64,000 nucleotides of DNA from Chlamydiota bacterium (GTDB lineage Bacteria > Chlamydiota > Chlamydiia > Chlamydiales > Parachlamydiaceae): contig JABDFJ010000001.1 in the NCBI GenBank assembly GCA_013286645.1, forward strand, positions 37,202 to 101,201, in the 5' to 3' direction. The notes under the pieces are model-generated. The model did no database searches and was not told the DNA's origin. It was given only the letters and a program-made list of their open reading frames with translations. This document shows positions 1 to 9,769 of the stretch, piece after piece. Position 1 is the first letter of the stretch, and every line of letters begins with the position of its first letter. The position numbers and the translations under genes are program-made.

Positions 1-53
1 AGCACAAATGCGTTGAAGGCTATCCAGATCTCTAACGGTGGTTGCATAGTGTC

Positions 54-2996
54 CTATTTACCATCATAGATTATCATTTCCGAAGCAGGCGTGTATGTGC
101 TGATGGTGTGGATTTGAGTGATGTTTTTCAATTTTGTATATTGTAAAGTCACATCATCGGGTGTGGTGCCGGTAACGAGCACAGCCAGGCGGCGTTTATT
201 GAATTTATTCATCGTTTGGCGTGCGATGTCCAAAAATGTATTGTAGGAAAGTTCTTCATAACCGCGGATGCGCTTCTGCAGCCAATCAAAATCGCCATTG
301 TAGCCAAAGGCAAAGCGGTTGAGGGTCATCCCCATTTCGGTGATGCTTTTTGGAGGTTGTTTTAGGGTCATGACTAGAGTTCTTTTGATGTTTTCAAAGC
401 GTTCTGGTGTGATTTCACTGATAGCGAGCTCTTGTATGAATCCTTCGATGAATAGTTCAAAACGCGCGAGTAAATCTGCTCCCATATGGGTGTTGGATTG
501 TACGGCAAAGATGTTAAAGAGGTGTAACTCCAATTCTTCGGCATTGCTCATCACTATATAGCCGGTTTGTTGTTTAGTGCGTAAAGTACTAAAAAATGCT
601 TCACGCATAGCTTGCATGAGGATTTGCTGTGCGGCTCTACTTTGGAATGAGAAGGGTAGCATTTCGATCGCTAAGATAGCAGCGTTTCCTTGAGCTTTAG
701 TTTTAGCATCAATGAAAAAGGGACCTCTATCTTGAGGTAAAATGACTAAGGCTTTTGCCATGCGCTCTTCTTTGGGGTATGGTTGACTGCTCATAATGGC
801 GAGTAGTTCTGCGGTGACGTGCTTGGCTCTTTCTTTGGTTAGATTGCCATACATCATACCTTCCACATAGGTTTTGTTGAATAAGGCATCGACAAATTCC
901 TCAAAGCGTTCAAATGTGATTTTTTTGATCTCGATAGCTTTGCGCTTATCAGTGACAAAGTGTTTGTAGATCGCCTCGCGGAGAATTTCTGAGGCTTGCG
1001 TTAATGGCTTCTCAAGTGCTGTGTTTTGGTATTGACGCGTAAGGATTTCTTTAAAGATTTTAAATTGGTATTCGCGTGGACGGAACCTTTTGAGCTCACT
1101 AAGTAAGTCTAAAAAGAGCACTTCGGCTTTAGCGCTAAACCCATCAATGGAGATGGTTAATCCATTGTCGGTATGGTTAATTGCAAAGTTAAGACCCGCT
1201 ATCGAAGCTGGATAGGTGTAGGCATTTAACACCTCCATTACTTCTTTGACATAGAGATCTGCTAATACAATAGTTTCGGGCATCGAGGCGTTGATGGCCG
1301 GTGTTTTGATTTCGAAGGTCCAAAAGATTTTGGGTACACAATAGGTGTCATCATGAGCGAAGTAGATCTTACCTGTGGTGTTGTCCAAAATTGTTGTGGG
1401 TGTGGGGATGTGGGGTGCCACCTGGTTGGCTGATGAGTTGCTCTTTTTAATTAAAGCCACATCGTCTGGCACAAATGGGTTGGGAGCAGGCAAATCGATT
1501 TTGGGGTCTGGCTTGACGTCGTTCCATAGCTGCAGTTTTTCTGAAGGAATCGATTTTATAGTGTATGGTACCTTTAGCCATGGTTCCTTTTCAACAAAAG
1601 CCACACCAGTAAGATTTTCGGGAGCGGTGAGATCAAATACGCAATTGGCAGGTGTAAGGATGGCGAGTAGGTCCTCAATAGCTTTAGGATCGAAGCGCTG
1701 AATGACGAGTGTCTGTTCGGGATAGGTCGTCAATTCTTCCGAGCCTAGCATCATTGCTTCTGCCAGAATATGGGAGAAAGCGTCAATGCGAGGTTGATAT
1801 TGATAGTCGATTCTGGCCATGGCATGGGCTTCATCGAAGAGATAATTAGGTACACCCTTAGCTTTGAAATTGGCGATCGCTTGGAAGCATTTGAGGATGA
1901 CTTTATCCACATTTTTTACGCCGGCATCAGTCAGTGAAATCTGCAGGAAGAATTCGTAGTTTTTGCTCCCCACTTTACTAGCACCGCAGCTGAGGCCGTC
2001 GGCTAACTTCTCACGTTTTAGGTCGAAGAGTAGACTATTTTTGCCTTCATGTCCGAGCACAGAGCAAACGATGTGTTCTGGTTTGGTATCGCGCATATCG
2101 GCAAATTGTGGAGGTAGTTCCCAGATAAGGGAAAGTTTGCGAATGTTTTTCACAGGTTCAATATAGACCATGTGCCCTTTGATACTATCGGGTAGAATGG
2201 GAGCGTCGACATGCAGTTTGGGAAGATTATAATTGGAAACTAGCGAGAATGCATCGATGACGAGATCTTGCAAACGATCTAGTGGGAGATTAGAGATGAC
2301 TTCTAAGCGCATACGGTTGGCGCTGTAATGTTCACGGTACCATGTTTTAAGAGTCTCTTGCGAGACTTTCTGCAAGGAAGCTTGATTGCCCATGCTGAAA
2401 GTGTGGTTAGGATGCGATGGGTTGGAAAGAGCTTTGTGTACGTAGTATTCGCGGATGTCATCACTTTCTAAATTTTTAGAATATTCTTGGTTGATGGCTT
2501 GTAGTTCTCTATCCACACCTGACGGGTTGAATAGCGGTTCGATAAAAAAACTCGAAAAGCGATCCAAAGCTTGTGGGAAAGCACTGTTGTCCACTGTGAA
2601 CACATAGCTCGTGATGTCGCTGCTAGTGAAGGCATTCGTTTGGCCGCCATGCTCTGTGATGAAGCGGTGGTATTCTGCTTCTTGAGGGTATTTTTTTGTG
2701 CCTAGAAAGAGCATGTGCTCCAAAAAATGGGCAATACCTGGGGATGCCACAGGATCTTCCCAGCTCCCTGTTCTGACGGTCAGGGCCGCGGATGCTTTGT
2801 CGACCTGTGGATCGGAGATGATATAGACTTCTAATTCGTTCTTTAAGCGCAGCTTCAGCGTTTGGCGTTCGGCAAAGCATGGCGTTAAAATGGGTAAGGT
2901 GGCTTGGTTTTCAATAATCATAAATTCATTTTGGGTTTCACCCGAGAGCAAGAAGTGACAGCAGACCACAAATGCGGCCATAAAAAGTCTGAGCAT
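54..2996 (-). CDS. M16 family (insulinase/pitrilysin-like) zinc metalloprotease
   Basis: 980 aa ORF with N-terminal HFLEHMLFLGTKKYP (HxxEH zinc motif), AFTSSDITSYVF and typical M16 spacing; signal-peptide-like N-terminus. Confidence 0.95.
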   Translation of the reverse strand: MLRLFMAAFVVCCHFLLSGETQNEFMIIENQATLPILTPCFAERQTLKLRLKNELEVYIISDPQVDKASAALTVRTGSWEDPVASPGIAHFLEHMLFLGTKKYPQEAEYHRFITEHGGQTNAFTSSDITSYVFTVDNSAFPQALDRFSSFFIEPLFNPSGVDRELQAINQEYSKNLESDDIREYYVHKALSNPSHPNHTFSMGNQASLQKVSQETLKTWYREHYSANRMRLEVISNLPLDRLQDLVIDAFSLVSNYNLPKLHVDAPILPDSIKGHMVYIEPVKNIRKLSLIWELPPQFADMRDTKPEHIVCSVLGHEGKNSLLFDLKREKLADGLSCGASKVGSKNYEFFLQISLTDAGVKNVDKVILKCFQAIANFKAKGVPNYLFDEAHAMARIDYQYQPRIDAFSHILAEAMMLGSEELTTYPEQTLVIQRFDPKAIEDLLAILTPANCVFDLTAPENLTGVAFVEKEPWLKVPYTIKSIPSEKLQLWNDVKPDPKIDLPAPNPFVPDDVALIKKSNSSANQVAPHIPTPTTILDNTTGKIYFAHDDTYCVPKIFWTFEIKTPAINASMPETIVLADLYVKEVMEVLNAYTYPASIAGLNFAINHTDNGLTISIDGFSAKAEVLFLDLLSELKRFRPREYQFKIFKEILTRQYQNTALEKPLTQASEILREAIYKHFVTDKRKAIEIKKITFERFEEFVDALFNKTYVEGMMYGNLTKERAKHVTAELLAIMSSQPYPKEERMAKALVILPQDRGPFFIDAKTKAQGNAAILAIEMLPFSFQSRAAQQILMQAMREAFFSTLRTKQQTGYIVMSNAEELELHLFNIFAVQSNTHMGADLLARFELFIEGFIQELAISEITPERFENIKRTLVMTLKQPPKSITEMGMTLNRFAFGYNGDFDWLQKRIRGYEELSYNTFLDIARQTMNKFNKRRLAVLVTGTTPDDVTLQYTKLKNITQIHTISTYTPASEMIIYDGK

Positions 2997-3123
2997 GCGA
3001 GCCCTCCGGTTAGATAAAATGTGGAAAGATAAAAGAAAGGGGATAAAAGTAAAATGTAAAATATGAAAAACAAGGGGCGCTAGGGACTTAATCTATTGGA
3101 TTTTTTGGATTCTTTGTGAGACA

Positions 3124-4059
3124 ATGCCCGGCATCATTAAACGTCAGGTGTGGATCTCTATGCTGAAAATGCCCTGTTCAACAGTTGTTGGTTTCTTTAC
3201 GCTGGCTATCGGCGCTCTTTTTTCGCATGGGTTTTCTTCGCAGGAAATGATCATTAATCAATCGGAGAATCAAAGTATGGAATTGCTTGGCCATAAACTC
3301 GTAGGATCTGGAAATGAAAAAGTTTTGGTCATGCATAATTGGGTAGGCGATTCTACGAGTTATGATCCCCTATTGCCATACCTCGACGTTGAGAATTTTA
3401 CCTATCTGTTTATCGATCTACGTGGATATGGACGTTCGAAAGATTGGCGTGGCACGTATTCCGTGGACGAGGTCTGCACCGATGCTATGAAACTGGTCAA
3501 TTTCTTAGGTTGGGATAACTTTCACGTCATCGGACACTCGATGTGTGGTCTGGTGGCCCAGAAGATAGCCTTGGACAATTCTGGACGTGTTAAAAGTGTG
3601 ATTGCAATTACCCCTGTGCCCGCTTGCGGCTCTCCTGCTCCTAAGGAAGTGATGGACTTTTTAACAAGTGTCGCTTTAGACAACGATGACAATGCCGTTG
3701 AATGCGTCAACTTACTCACAGGTCGGCGCTATGCCAATGTGTTTGCGCAAAAAATGGTCCGCGATTGGCGTAGTTGCTCCACGAGTGAAGCGCGCCTTGG
3801 TTATTTGGATATGTTTTCTAATACGGACTTTTCAGCCGCTGTGAAAGGTTTAACAACATCGATGTTAGTGCTTTATGGTGAACATGACTTTGAAGGGACA
3901 GAAGCCATCTTACGAAATACATTTCTCAACTGGTATCCCAATGCGCAGATGGAATGTTGTAAGGCCTCTGGACACTATCCCATGCAAGAAACACCCGTGA
4001 ATTTAGCTAGCAGCATAGAAAAATTTCTCTTATCGCATTGTAAGGTTATGGTGAAATGA
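3124..4059 (+). CDS. alpha/beta hydrolase
   Basis: VIGHSMCGLVAQ (GxSxG nucleophile elbow), FIDLRGYGRS, late Asp/His (YGEHDFEG, SGHYPMQE). Confidence 0.9.
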   Translation: MPGIIKRQVWISMLKMPCSTVVGFFTLAIGALFSHGFSSQEMIINQSENQSMELLGHKLVGSGNEKVLVMHNWVGDSTSYDPLLPYLDVENFTYLFIDLRGYGRSKDWRGTYSVDEVCTDAMKLVNFLGWDNFHVIGHSMCGLVAQKIALDNSGRVKSVIAITPVPACGSPAPKEVMDFLTSVALDNDDNAVECVNLLTGRRYANVFAQKMVRDWRSCSTSEARLGYLDMFSNTDFSAAVKGLTTSMLVLYGEHDFEGTEAILRNTFLNWYPNAQMECCKASGHYPMQETPVNLASSIEKFLLSHCKVMVK

Positions 4060-4064
4060 TAATT

Positions 4065-4156
4065 TTTACTGATATTGCGGTAAGAATTGATGTTCGTAAA
4101 CGCTTATTCGTGACAATAAATTGCAAACAGGTTATATTTACTGTTGTAGCGGTAAA
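4065..4156. promoter_or_regulatory. Two operator-like repeats upstream of hipB-like gene
   Basis: TTTACTGATATTGCGGTAAG (4065-4084) and TTTACTGTTGTAGCGGTAAA (4137-4156); each has TTTAC...GGTAA dyad character. Confidence 0.5.
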
Positions 4157-4169
4157 TTATTCTGTTTAG

Positions 4170-4415
4170 GTGTTTATGGACGTCAACTACATAGCAGCCA
4201 TCATTCGTTATCATCGCAAGAAAAGCGGTTTATCACAAATGCAACTTGCGCAACTTGCTGGTTTAGGTAAAACAGTCATTTTTGATATCGAAAAGGGAAA
4301 GCGATCAGTCCGTTTAGACACTCTTTTGAGAGTATTAGCTGTTTTAAATATCAAAATAGAGCTCCAGAGTCCACTCATGGCACTTTTTAAGGAGAATTTG
4401 AATGAAAAGGGCTAA
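4170..4415 (+). CDS. hipB: HipB-like XRE-family HTH antitoxin/regulator
   Basis: 81 aa HTH: IIRYHRKKSGLSQMQLAQLAGLGKTVIFDIEKGKRSVRLDTLLRVLAVLNI; start is GTG at 4170 or ATG at 4176. Confidence 0.85.
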   Translation: MFMDVNYIAAIIRYHRKKSGLSQMQLAQLAGLGKTVIFDIEKGKRSVRLDTLLRVLAVLNIKIELQSPLMALFKENLNEKG

Positions 4416-4710
4416 AGTGTTTGTCAATGGAATTTTAGCGGGAGAAATCCAAGAGGTAGAACGAGGAAAAAAATATGGCTTCATTTACCTAGAAGGCTAT
4501 AAAGGCCCTTCGGTATCGCTAGAAATGCCTCTTACACAATTGAAGTATGAGTATGATAGATTTCCCCCATTTTTCGAGGGCCTTCTTCCTGAAGGGATGA
4601 TGCTAGAAGGACTATTGCGGCATACGAAGATTGATCGCAGTGATTTAATGGCGCAACTGATTGCTGTTGGTGGAGATCTTGTAGGCAATGTCACAGTTGA
4701 GGCTATGTAA
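4402..4710 (+). CDS. HipA N-terminal-subdomain protein (HipS-like)
   Basis: 102 aa matching HipA N-subdomain style: KVFVNGILAGEIQEVERGKKYGFIYLEGY...PLTQLKYEYDRFPPFFEGLLPEGMMLEGLL; overlaps hipB end and directly abuts next ORF. Confidence 0.8.
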   Translation: MKRAKVFVNGILAGEIQEVERGKKYGFIYLEGYKGPSVSLEMPLTQLKYEYDRFPPFFEGLLPEGMMLEGLLRHTKIDRSDLMAQLIAVGGDLVGNVTVEAM

Positions 4711-5637
4711 ATGAATCGTTGTCCAATCACATACGAATTATGCGATGGTGGCCAGAAATACACGCAAAAAGGACTCAAGCTCCTATCTAGAACATTAAAT
4801 AATCTAAACGATTTTCCATACACACCTAAGGAACAAATTCAATTGGCAGCTCAATTTGCTGCAAAATTATCGATTCAAGGCGTTCAGCCAAAATTAAGTG
4901 TAAAGCTTAATGTTAAAAAAGAAGAATTTGAGATTGTGGAAAAAGGGGGGCGCTTCATATTAAAGCCACCGCACCAAACCTATGATGAGGTTCCACAAAA
5001 TGAAGATCTTACAATGAGGCTGGCTAAAATTGTAGGGATCGAAGTCCCTTTTCATGGCATGCTTTACAACATTGATGGATCGTTAAGCTATTTTATAAAA
5101 AGATTTGATCGATCAGGCAATCAAAAAATTGCTGTGGAGGATTTTTCCCAACTTTTGGAATACACAAGAGACACAAAATATGAATCCAGCATGGAGAAGG
5201 TTGTTTCTGTGATCGAAAAGCATTGTACATTTCCAGTTATAGAAAAAATGAAATTATTCCGTCTGGTTATTTTTAATTTTCTTACTGGGAATGAAGATAT
5301 GCATTTAAAAAATTTTACCATGATTAGACGTGAAGATAAAGTTGAATTAAGCCCAGTCTACGATCTATTAAATACGACGATTCTACTCAACTCTAAGGAA
5401 GAAATTGCACTTCCAATCAGAGGTAAAAAAAGCAAGCTTGCGCGTAGAGATTTGGTGGATTATTTTGGTCTTGAAAGATTGGGCTTATCGGAGCAAATTT
5501 TAAAAAATGAATTTTTAAAATTTTCGGAAGCACTTGATCAATGGAAGCAACTACTTACGCATAGCTTTCTTTCTGAAAAAATGCGCAGTCGCTATGCAGA
5601 ATTGATCAACATTCGATGGCATAGATTGAATAGTTAA
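4711..5637 (+). CDS. HipA/HipT-like serine/threonine kinase toxin
   Basis: 308 aa; LSIQGVQPKLSVKL (Gly-rich loop region), YFIKRFDR, FLTGNEDMHLKNFTMI (catalytic), LSPVYDLLNT (Mg-binding DFG-like). Confidence 0.85.
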   Translation: MNRCPITYELCDGGQKYTQKGLKLLSRTLNNLNDFPYTPKEQIQLAAQFAAKLSIQGVQPKLSVKLNVKKEEFEIVEKGGRFILKPPHQTYDEVPQNEDLTMRLAKIVGIEVPFHGMLYNIDGSLSYFIKRFDRSGNQKIAVEDFSQLLEYTRDTKYESSMEKVVSVIEKHCTFPVIEKMKLFRLVIFNFLTGNEDMHLKNFTMIRREDKVELSPVYDLLNTTILLNSKEEIALPIRGKKSKLARRDLVDYFGLERLGLSEQILKNEFLKFSEALDQWKQLLTHSFLSEKMRSRYAELINIRWHRLNS

Positions 5638-5720
5638 TATTTATATGTTTTTGTTCTTTTACCTTTTCCTATTTTTCCTTATTGTTTAGCTTTATTGTTT
5701 AATTTGTAGAGAAACGGCTC

Positions 5721-7145
5721 ATGGTAAAAAAATGGCTGACATGGATGAATTACGCCTTGTTAGGTGTGATAGGCATTTTGCTGCTCTCATCTCTCTACTT
5801 TTACTTTTCACGTCCGACTGATTTCACTCTGCCCGATATCAGTACTAGAAAGTCTAATATGCCCAAAGGGGCTTTTACACGTCTTCCAGAGGAATATGAT
5901 GCTCTGGGTCCTCCTTCTTTGGATCTAACGTTTGCCCCTTTAAGTGTGCAGCTGCCAGATCTAAGAAAGCATCTGGTCTATTACGGAAAGAACAGCCGTC
6001 CTGATGCCAATCCTGAAACACCCGTGATATTCTTCGCTTTTACAGGCAACAAAACACCTGTCCCTGTATCGCCAGGAGAGCATGTGTATGTCATGTATGA
6101 TAAGAAGCAGACCCCTCCTCAATATGTGTTTTCGCCTAATAAGGCGGAGACCCCTTTATGGATCGAAGCCACAGCGCAGGGCAACCAAGCTTTGGTGAAA
6201 GTCGGGATGCAGAGCGATGCTGGCCAGATCGTGCGCGAACCCGCGGCTTACGCAGAATTTACGCTGCCCGAAAAAGAATTTGTGCGCTTTAGTGGTTCCA
6301 CGTGGGAAATCGGCAAATGGCGCGTGGATGGTACCTTGCTGGCGAGGCAAAAGACGCGTTGGTATGGCATTGACCGGTTTCTTGAAGAACATGGGGGCGA
6401 AGAGTATAAAGAGCGCATAGGGAAACAGCGCATTGATTTTGGTGAAGGGGAAGAGACTTATTCAGTGTATGTCGGCGTGGGGGACTGTCTGATTTGGAAT
6501 GGTAACCGTTGGGAAATGGTCAAGCCTGGCGAAGCCTCCTTGAAGCATCCGTTGATGTGTGTGAAGAAAATTGATGAGCGTATCATGAATCTCGAGCTTT
6601 GGGATGTCGATGGCAAGGGAAAAATCACGCTAAACTTAGTGAAATCTAATGAAGCATGGATGCCACAAAATCTCGAGCAAAGTTTTAAATTCGTGGGAGC
6701 ACGTACGCGGTCCCAATTCATCTTTGAAATTGATGGTGAAAGGATCTTACTTAGTCCCCATGACTGGCTTTTACAAAGCGATGCTGGCTGGATCAAACTG
6801 CAGACCCCCGAAGAAATTGATGATTATGTGGAACGAGGTCTTACTGGACCATTATTTATCTTTGATCAGATTGAAAGGCGCGACGATCGGCAAATTATTA
6901 TCGGATCGCTGTACAACAACTCACGCACAGAAAAAGTGGTGATCGAGTTGCCTTTACAACAAGGCAATGCGCCGCCGCCGCCTGCTCCTGAGGAGAAAAA
7001 GCAAAAAGTCAAGGAAACTAATGTGCCTCCTGTGGTAAAAGCAGGGGGCAGGCCACCGCCGCCGCCACATCCCAACTCCAGACAACATCACTATATCGAC
7101 GATGATGATGACGATGATGATGACGACGATGATGATGGTGATTAA
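5721..7145 (+). CDS. Conserved hypothetical protein upstream of gspD (position equivalent to chlamydial CT573), poly-Asp C-terminus
   Basis: 474 aa with N-terminal TM segment, Pro-rich region and ~13-residue Asp run at C-terminus; gene order with gspDEF. Confidence 0.7.
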   Translation: MVKKWLTWMNYALLGVIGILLLSSLYFYFSRPTDFTLPDISTRKSNMPKGAFTRLPEEYDALGPPSLDLTFAPLSVQLPDLRKHLVYYGKNSRPDANPETPVIFFAFTGNKTPVPVSPGEHVYVMYDKKQTPPQYVFSPNKAETPLWIEATAQGNQALVKVGMQSDAGQIVREPAAYAEFTLPEKEFVRFSGSTWEIGKWRVDGTLLARQKTRWYGIDRFLEEHGGEEYKERIGKQRIDFGEGEETYSVYVGVGDCLIWNGNRWEMVKPGEASLKHPLMCVKKIDERIMNLELWDVDGKGKITLNLVKSNEAWMPQNLEQSFKFVGARTRSQFIFEIDGERILLSPHDWLLQSDAGWIKLQTPEEIDDYVERGLTGPLFIFDQIERRDDRQIIIGSLYNNSRTEKVVIELPLQQGNAPPPPAPEEKKQKVKETNVPPVVKAGGRPPPPPHPNSRQHHYIDDDDDDDDDDDDDGD

Positions 7146-7180
7146 CTAGTAGATAAATGTAATTTAATAAGCTCTTAAGC

Positions 7181-9769
7181 GTGATTGTGAATATGAATCG
7201 TATCTTTGTTTTTTCTCCCTTTCTCTCGATCCTGACATTCTTGTCGCTGTTATCAGCAAGCGGCACAGCGCAAACGATAGCCGAAAAAAAGGCTGGTGTG
7301 GTGCATGAGCATCAAGATATGAGTGCTGATTTGCACAAAACCCTTCAGGAAGTGAATAGAGCATTAAAGTTATCGCAAGGGAAGTTGCGCAGCCTTTATG
7401 CGCAGGTGCATGAATTGCATCAGCAAAACGCTCCTGCTGAGTCGTATGCGCATCTCTTAGAGAAAATCAAAGAAGTGCGAAATCATATTTTGACGATTGA
7501 GGAAGAGTGGCGTGAAGTTACAGTGCAAGCTGGGAGTTATGAGGCGTATGCACTTTGGCATCAGCCAGAAACAACGATTGATCAGTTGGTGATGGACTAT
7601 GGTTCGCAGGATTTTGTCTATCTTGTCCCTGCTGAAGTAGGTTCCATTAAAGTTAGCATTGATTCGAACATCCCCATTCCACGAGCCTCTTGGGAAGAGA
7701 TGTTAGATCTTATCCTTGTTCAAAATGGCGTGGGATATAATCAGCTTAATCCCTATCTCCGACAATTATTCATGCTTAAGGATAACAAATCAGGTCTGAA
7801 GGTGATTACCAATCAAAGACGTGAAATTGATTTGTTTCCCTCTGGCACAAGAATATGCTTTGTATTGACACCAGAGCCGGCAGAAGTGCGTCGTACATGG
7901 CTGTTTCTTGATAAGTTTGTTAATCCCAATAGTACTATGTTGCAGATGGTTGGTCGCGACATATTGATTGTCGGCCCTGTTGGTGACGTGCAAGATTTGC
8001 TGAAGCTTTATGATTTTGTAGCTACCAATAAAGGGGAAAAAGAATACAAGATTTTCCCTGTGAGGCGTATTGATGCTGAAGAAATGGCTAAGATTTTGGC
8101 CGCCATCTTTGATCAGACTCACGTGGAGGAGACCGCGAATAAGCCGTTTTTTGAAAACAAAGAAAATCGGCAAGGACCCCGTTTTAGGCAACCTCCTCCC
8201 CCACCACAGGCCCGTTTAGAAGGTGGTGGCGATGCAAATGGTTTGAAGGTTATAACGCTCGCCCATGTGGCTAAGGCCTTGTTTTTGGTCGGGACCAAAG
8301 AAGAGATCCGCAAAGCCGAGCAGATCATCCATCAGATTGAAAACCAGGTGGGTGAAGCTCGGGAAAAGATTATCTATTGGTATACAGCCAAGAATTCTGA
8401 TCCTGAAGAGTTGGCGGATGTATTGCAGAAGATTTACAGTCTGATGATCAAAACTGGTGTTGCCACCCAACAGAGGAAGGAAGGGCCGATCGAGTTAGCC
8501 CCCATTCCATCTTCAGAACAGGTTGCGCAAGATGTGATCAACAAAGAAATTGATCTCCTCCCCTCAGAGCTCTACCAGACCAGTTACTATCAGCAAGGTA
8601 ACTATGTCGTTAATCCAGCGCCTGTGGAACCGAGAAGGACAAAAACGCCGACATACAATACCAATCGCGAAAATTTCATTGTCGATCCGAAAACCGGCTC
8701 TATCGCTATGGTGATTGAAGCTGACATCTTACCTAAAATCAAAGAGCTGATCAAAAAGCTTGACGTAGCGAAGCGCATGGTACAAATCGAAGCCTTGCTT
8801 TTCGAAAGACGCTTGAATAGTCAAAATCAATTTGGGTTGAACTTACTTCAGGTGGGAGATTGTGCCAAAGGGGTGAATTCCTCATGTCTAGAATTCAATA
8901 ATCCTAAAAAGGCCACAGGTCTATTGGATTATATTCTTTCACGCGCAGAATCAAGTGTGCTGCCTGCTTACGACCTGATTTACCGCTTTTTAATGACTCA
9001 AGACGATATTCAGATCAATGCGAGCCCTTCGATTGTGGCTGTGAATCAGACAGAGGCCACAATTGCGATTGTGGAAGAGATCTCCATTAACACAGGCATT
9101 TATAATGTCGAAACAGCCAAAGGCAACACCTTAGAGAAAGCCTTTACGCGCGCTCAATATGGTATCACGATCGATATTACTCCTACCATTCATATCACTG
9201 ATGAGGAGGGAAGGGGCGATGAAAGTAATTATGTTACGCTCGAAACCGACATCACCTTTGATACGGTGCAAGGGGGGAACCCTGAAAGACCTGATGTGAC
9301 CCGACGCCATATCACCAATGAAGTGCGTATTCCTGATGGACAGACCATTATTTTGGGTGGCTTGCGGCGCAAGATCACTGATGACAACAAAGATTCCATC
9401 CCCTTCTTTGGCGAGCTGCCATGTATCGGGAAATTTTTCAGCATGCGCAAGCTGTCGGATATAGAAACGGAAATGTTTATTTTCTTAACGCCGACGATCA
9501 TCTCTGATCCTTTGGATGATTTTGAACGTATCAAATGTGAGGAGATGCGGCGCCGTCCAGGTGATATCCCTGAGTTCTTATGCAGCCTGGTTAGGGCACG
9601 TGAAATTGAAAAAAATCGCGTGTTGGTACAGTCCATGGTGATCCTTCTCGGTCCTAAACCAGACCGTTGTCATAGTCCTGCTTATCTGCGCCCCTCAAAC
9701 TGTGGGACAGCCAGCTGGATAGAACAATTCAATTATCTGCCACCTTGTGGTGAATACGATGGACAATAA
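7181..9769 (+). CDS. gspD: Type II secretion secretin GspD
   Basis: 862 aa; secretin domain VQIEALLFERRLNSQNQFGLNL, VTRRHITNEVRIPDGQTIILGGL, FGELPCIGKFF; followed by gspE and gspF. Confidence 0.92.
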   Translation: MIVNMNRIFVFSPFLSILTFLSLLSASGTAQTIAEKKAGVVHEHQDMSADLHKTLQEVNRALKLSQGKLRSLYAQVHELHQQNAPAESYAHLLEKIKEVRNHILTIEEEWREVTVQAGSYEAYALWHQPETTIDQLVMDYGSQDFVYLVPAEVGSIKVSIDSNIPIPRASWEEMLDLILVQNGVGYNQLNPYLRQLFMLKDNKSGLKVITNQRREIDLFPSGTRICFVLTPEPAEVRRTWLFLDKFVNPNSTMLQMVGRDILIVGPVGDVQDLLKLYDFVATNKGEKEYKIFPVRRIDAEEMAKILAAIFDQTHVEETANKPFFENKENRQGPRFRQPPPPPQARLEGGGDANGLKVITLAHVAKALFLVGTKEEIRKAEQIIHQIENQVGEAREKIIYWYTAKNSDPEELADVLQKIYSLMIKTGVATQQRKEGPIELAPIPSSEQVAQDVINKEIDLLPSELYQTSYYQQGNYVVNPAPVEPRRTKTPTYNTNRENFIVDPKTGSIAMVIEADILPKIKELIKKLDVAKRMVQIEALLFERRLNSQNQFGLNLLQVGDCAKGVNSSCLEFNNPKKATGLLDYILSRAESSVLPAYDLIYRFLMTQDDIQINASPSIVAVNQTEATIAIVEEISINTGIYNVETAKGNTLEKAFTRAQYGITIDITPTIHITDEEGRGDESNYVTLETDITFDTVQGGNPERPDVTRRHITNEVRIPDGQTIILGGLRRKITDDNKDSIPFFGELPCIGKFFSMRKLSDIETEMFIFLTPTIISDPLDDFERIKCEEMRRRPGDIPEFLCSLVRAREIEKNRVLVQSMVILLGPKPDRCHSPAYLRPSNCGTASWIEQFNYLPPCGEYDGQ

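Noticed and set aside
7018-7266. 82-aa - strand ORF with His-rich run
   Set aside because: Antisense of the poly-Asp microsatellite; no independent support.
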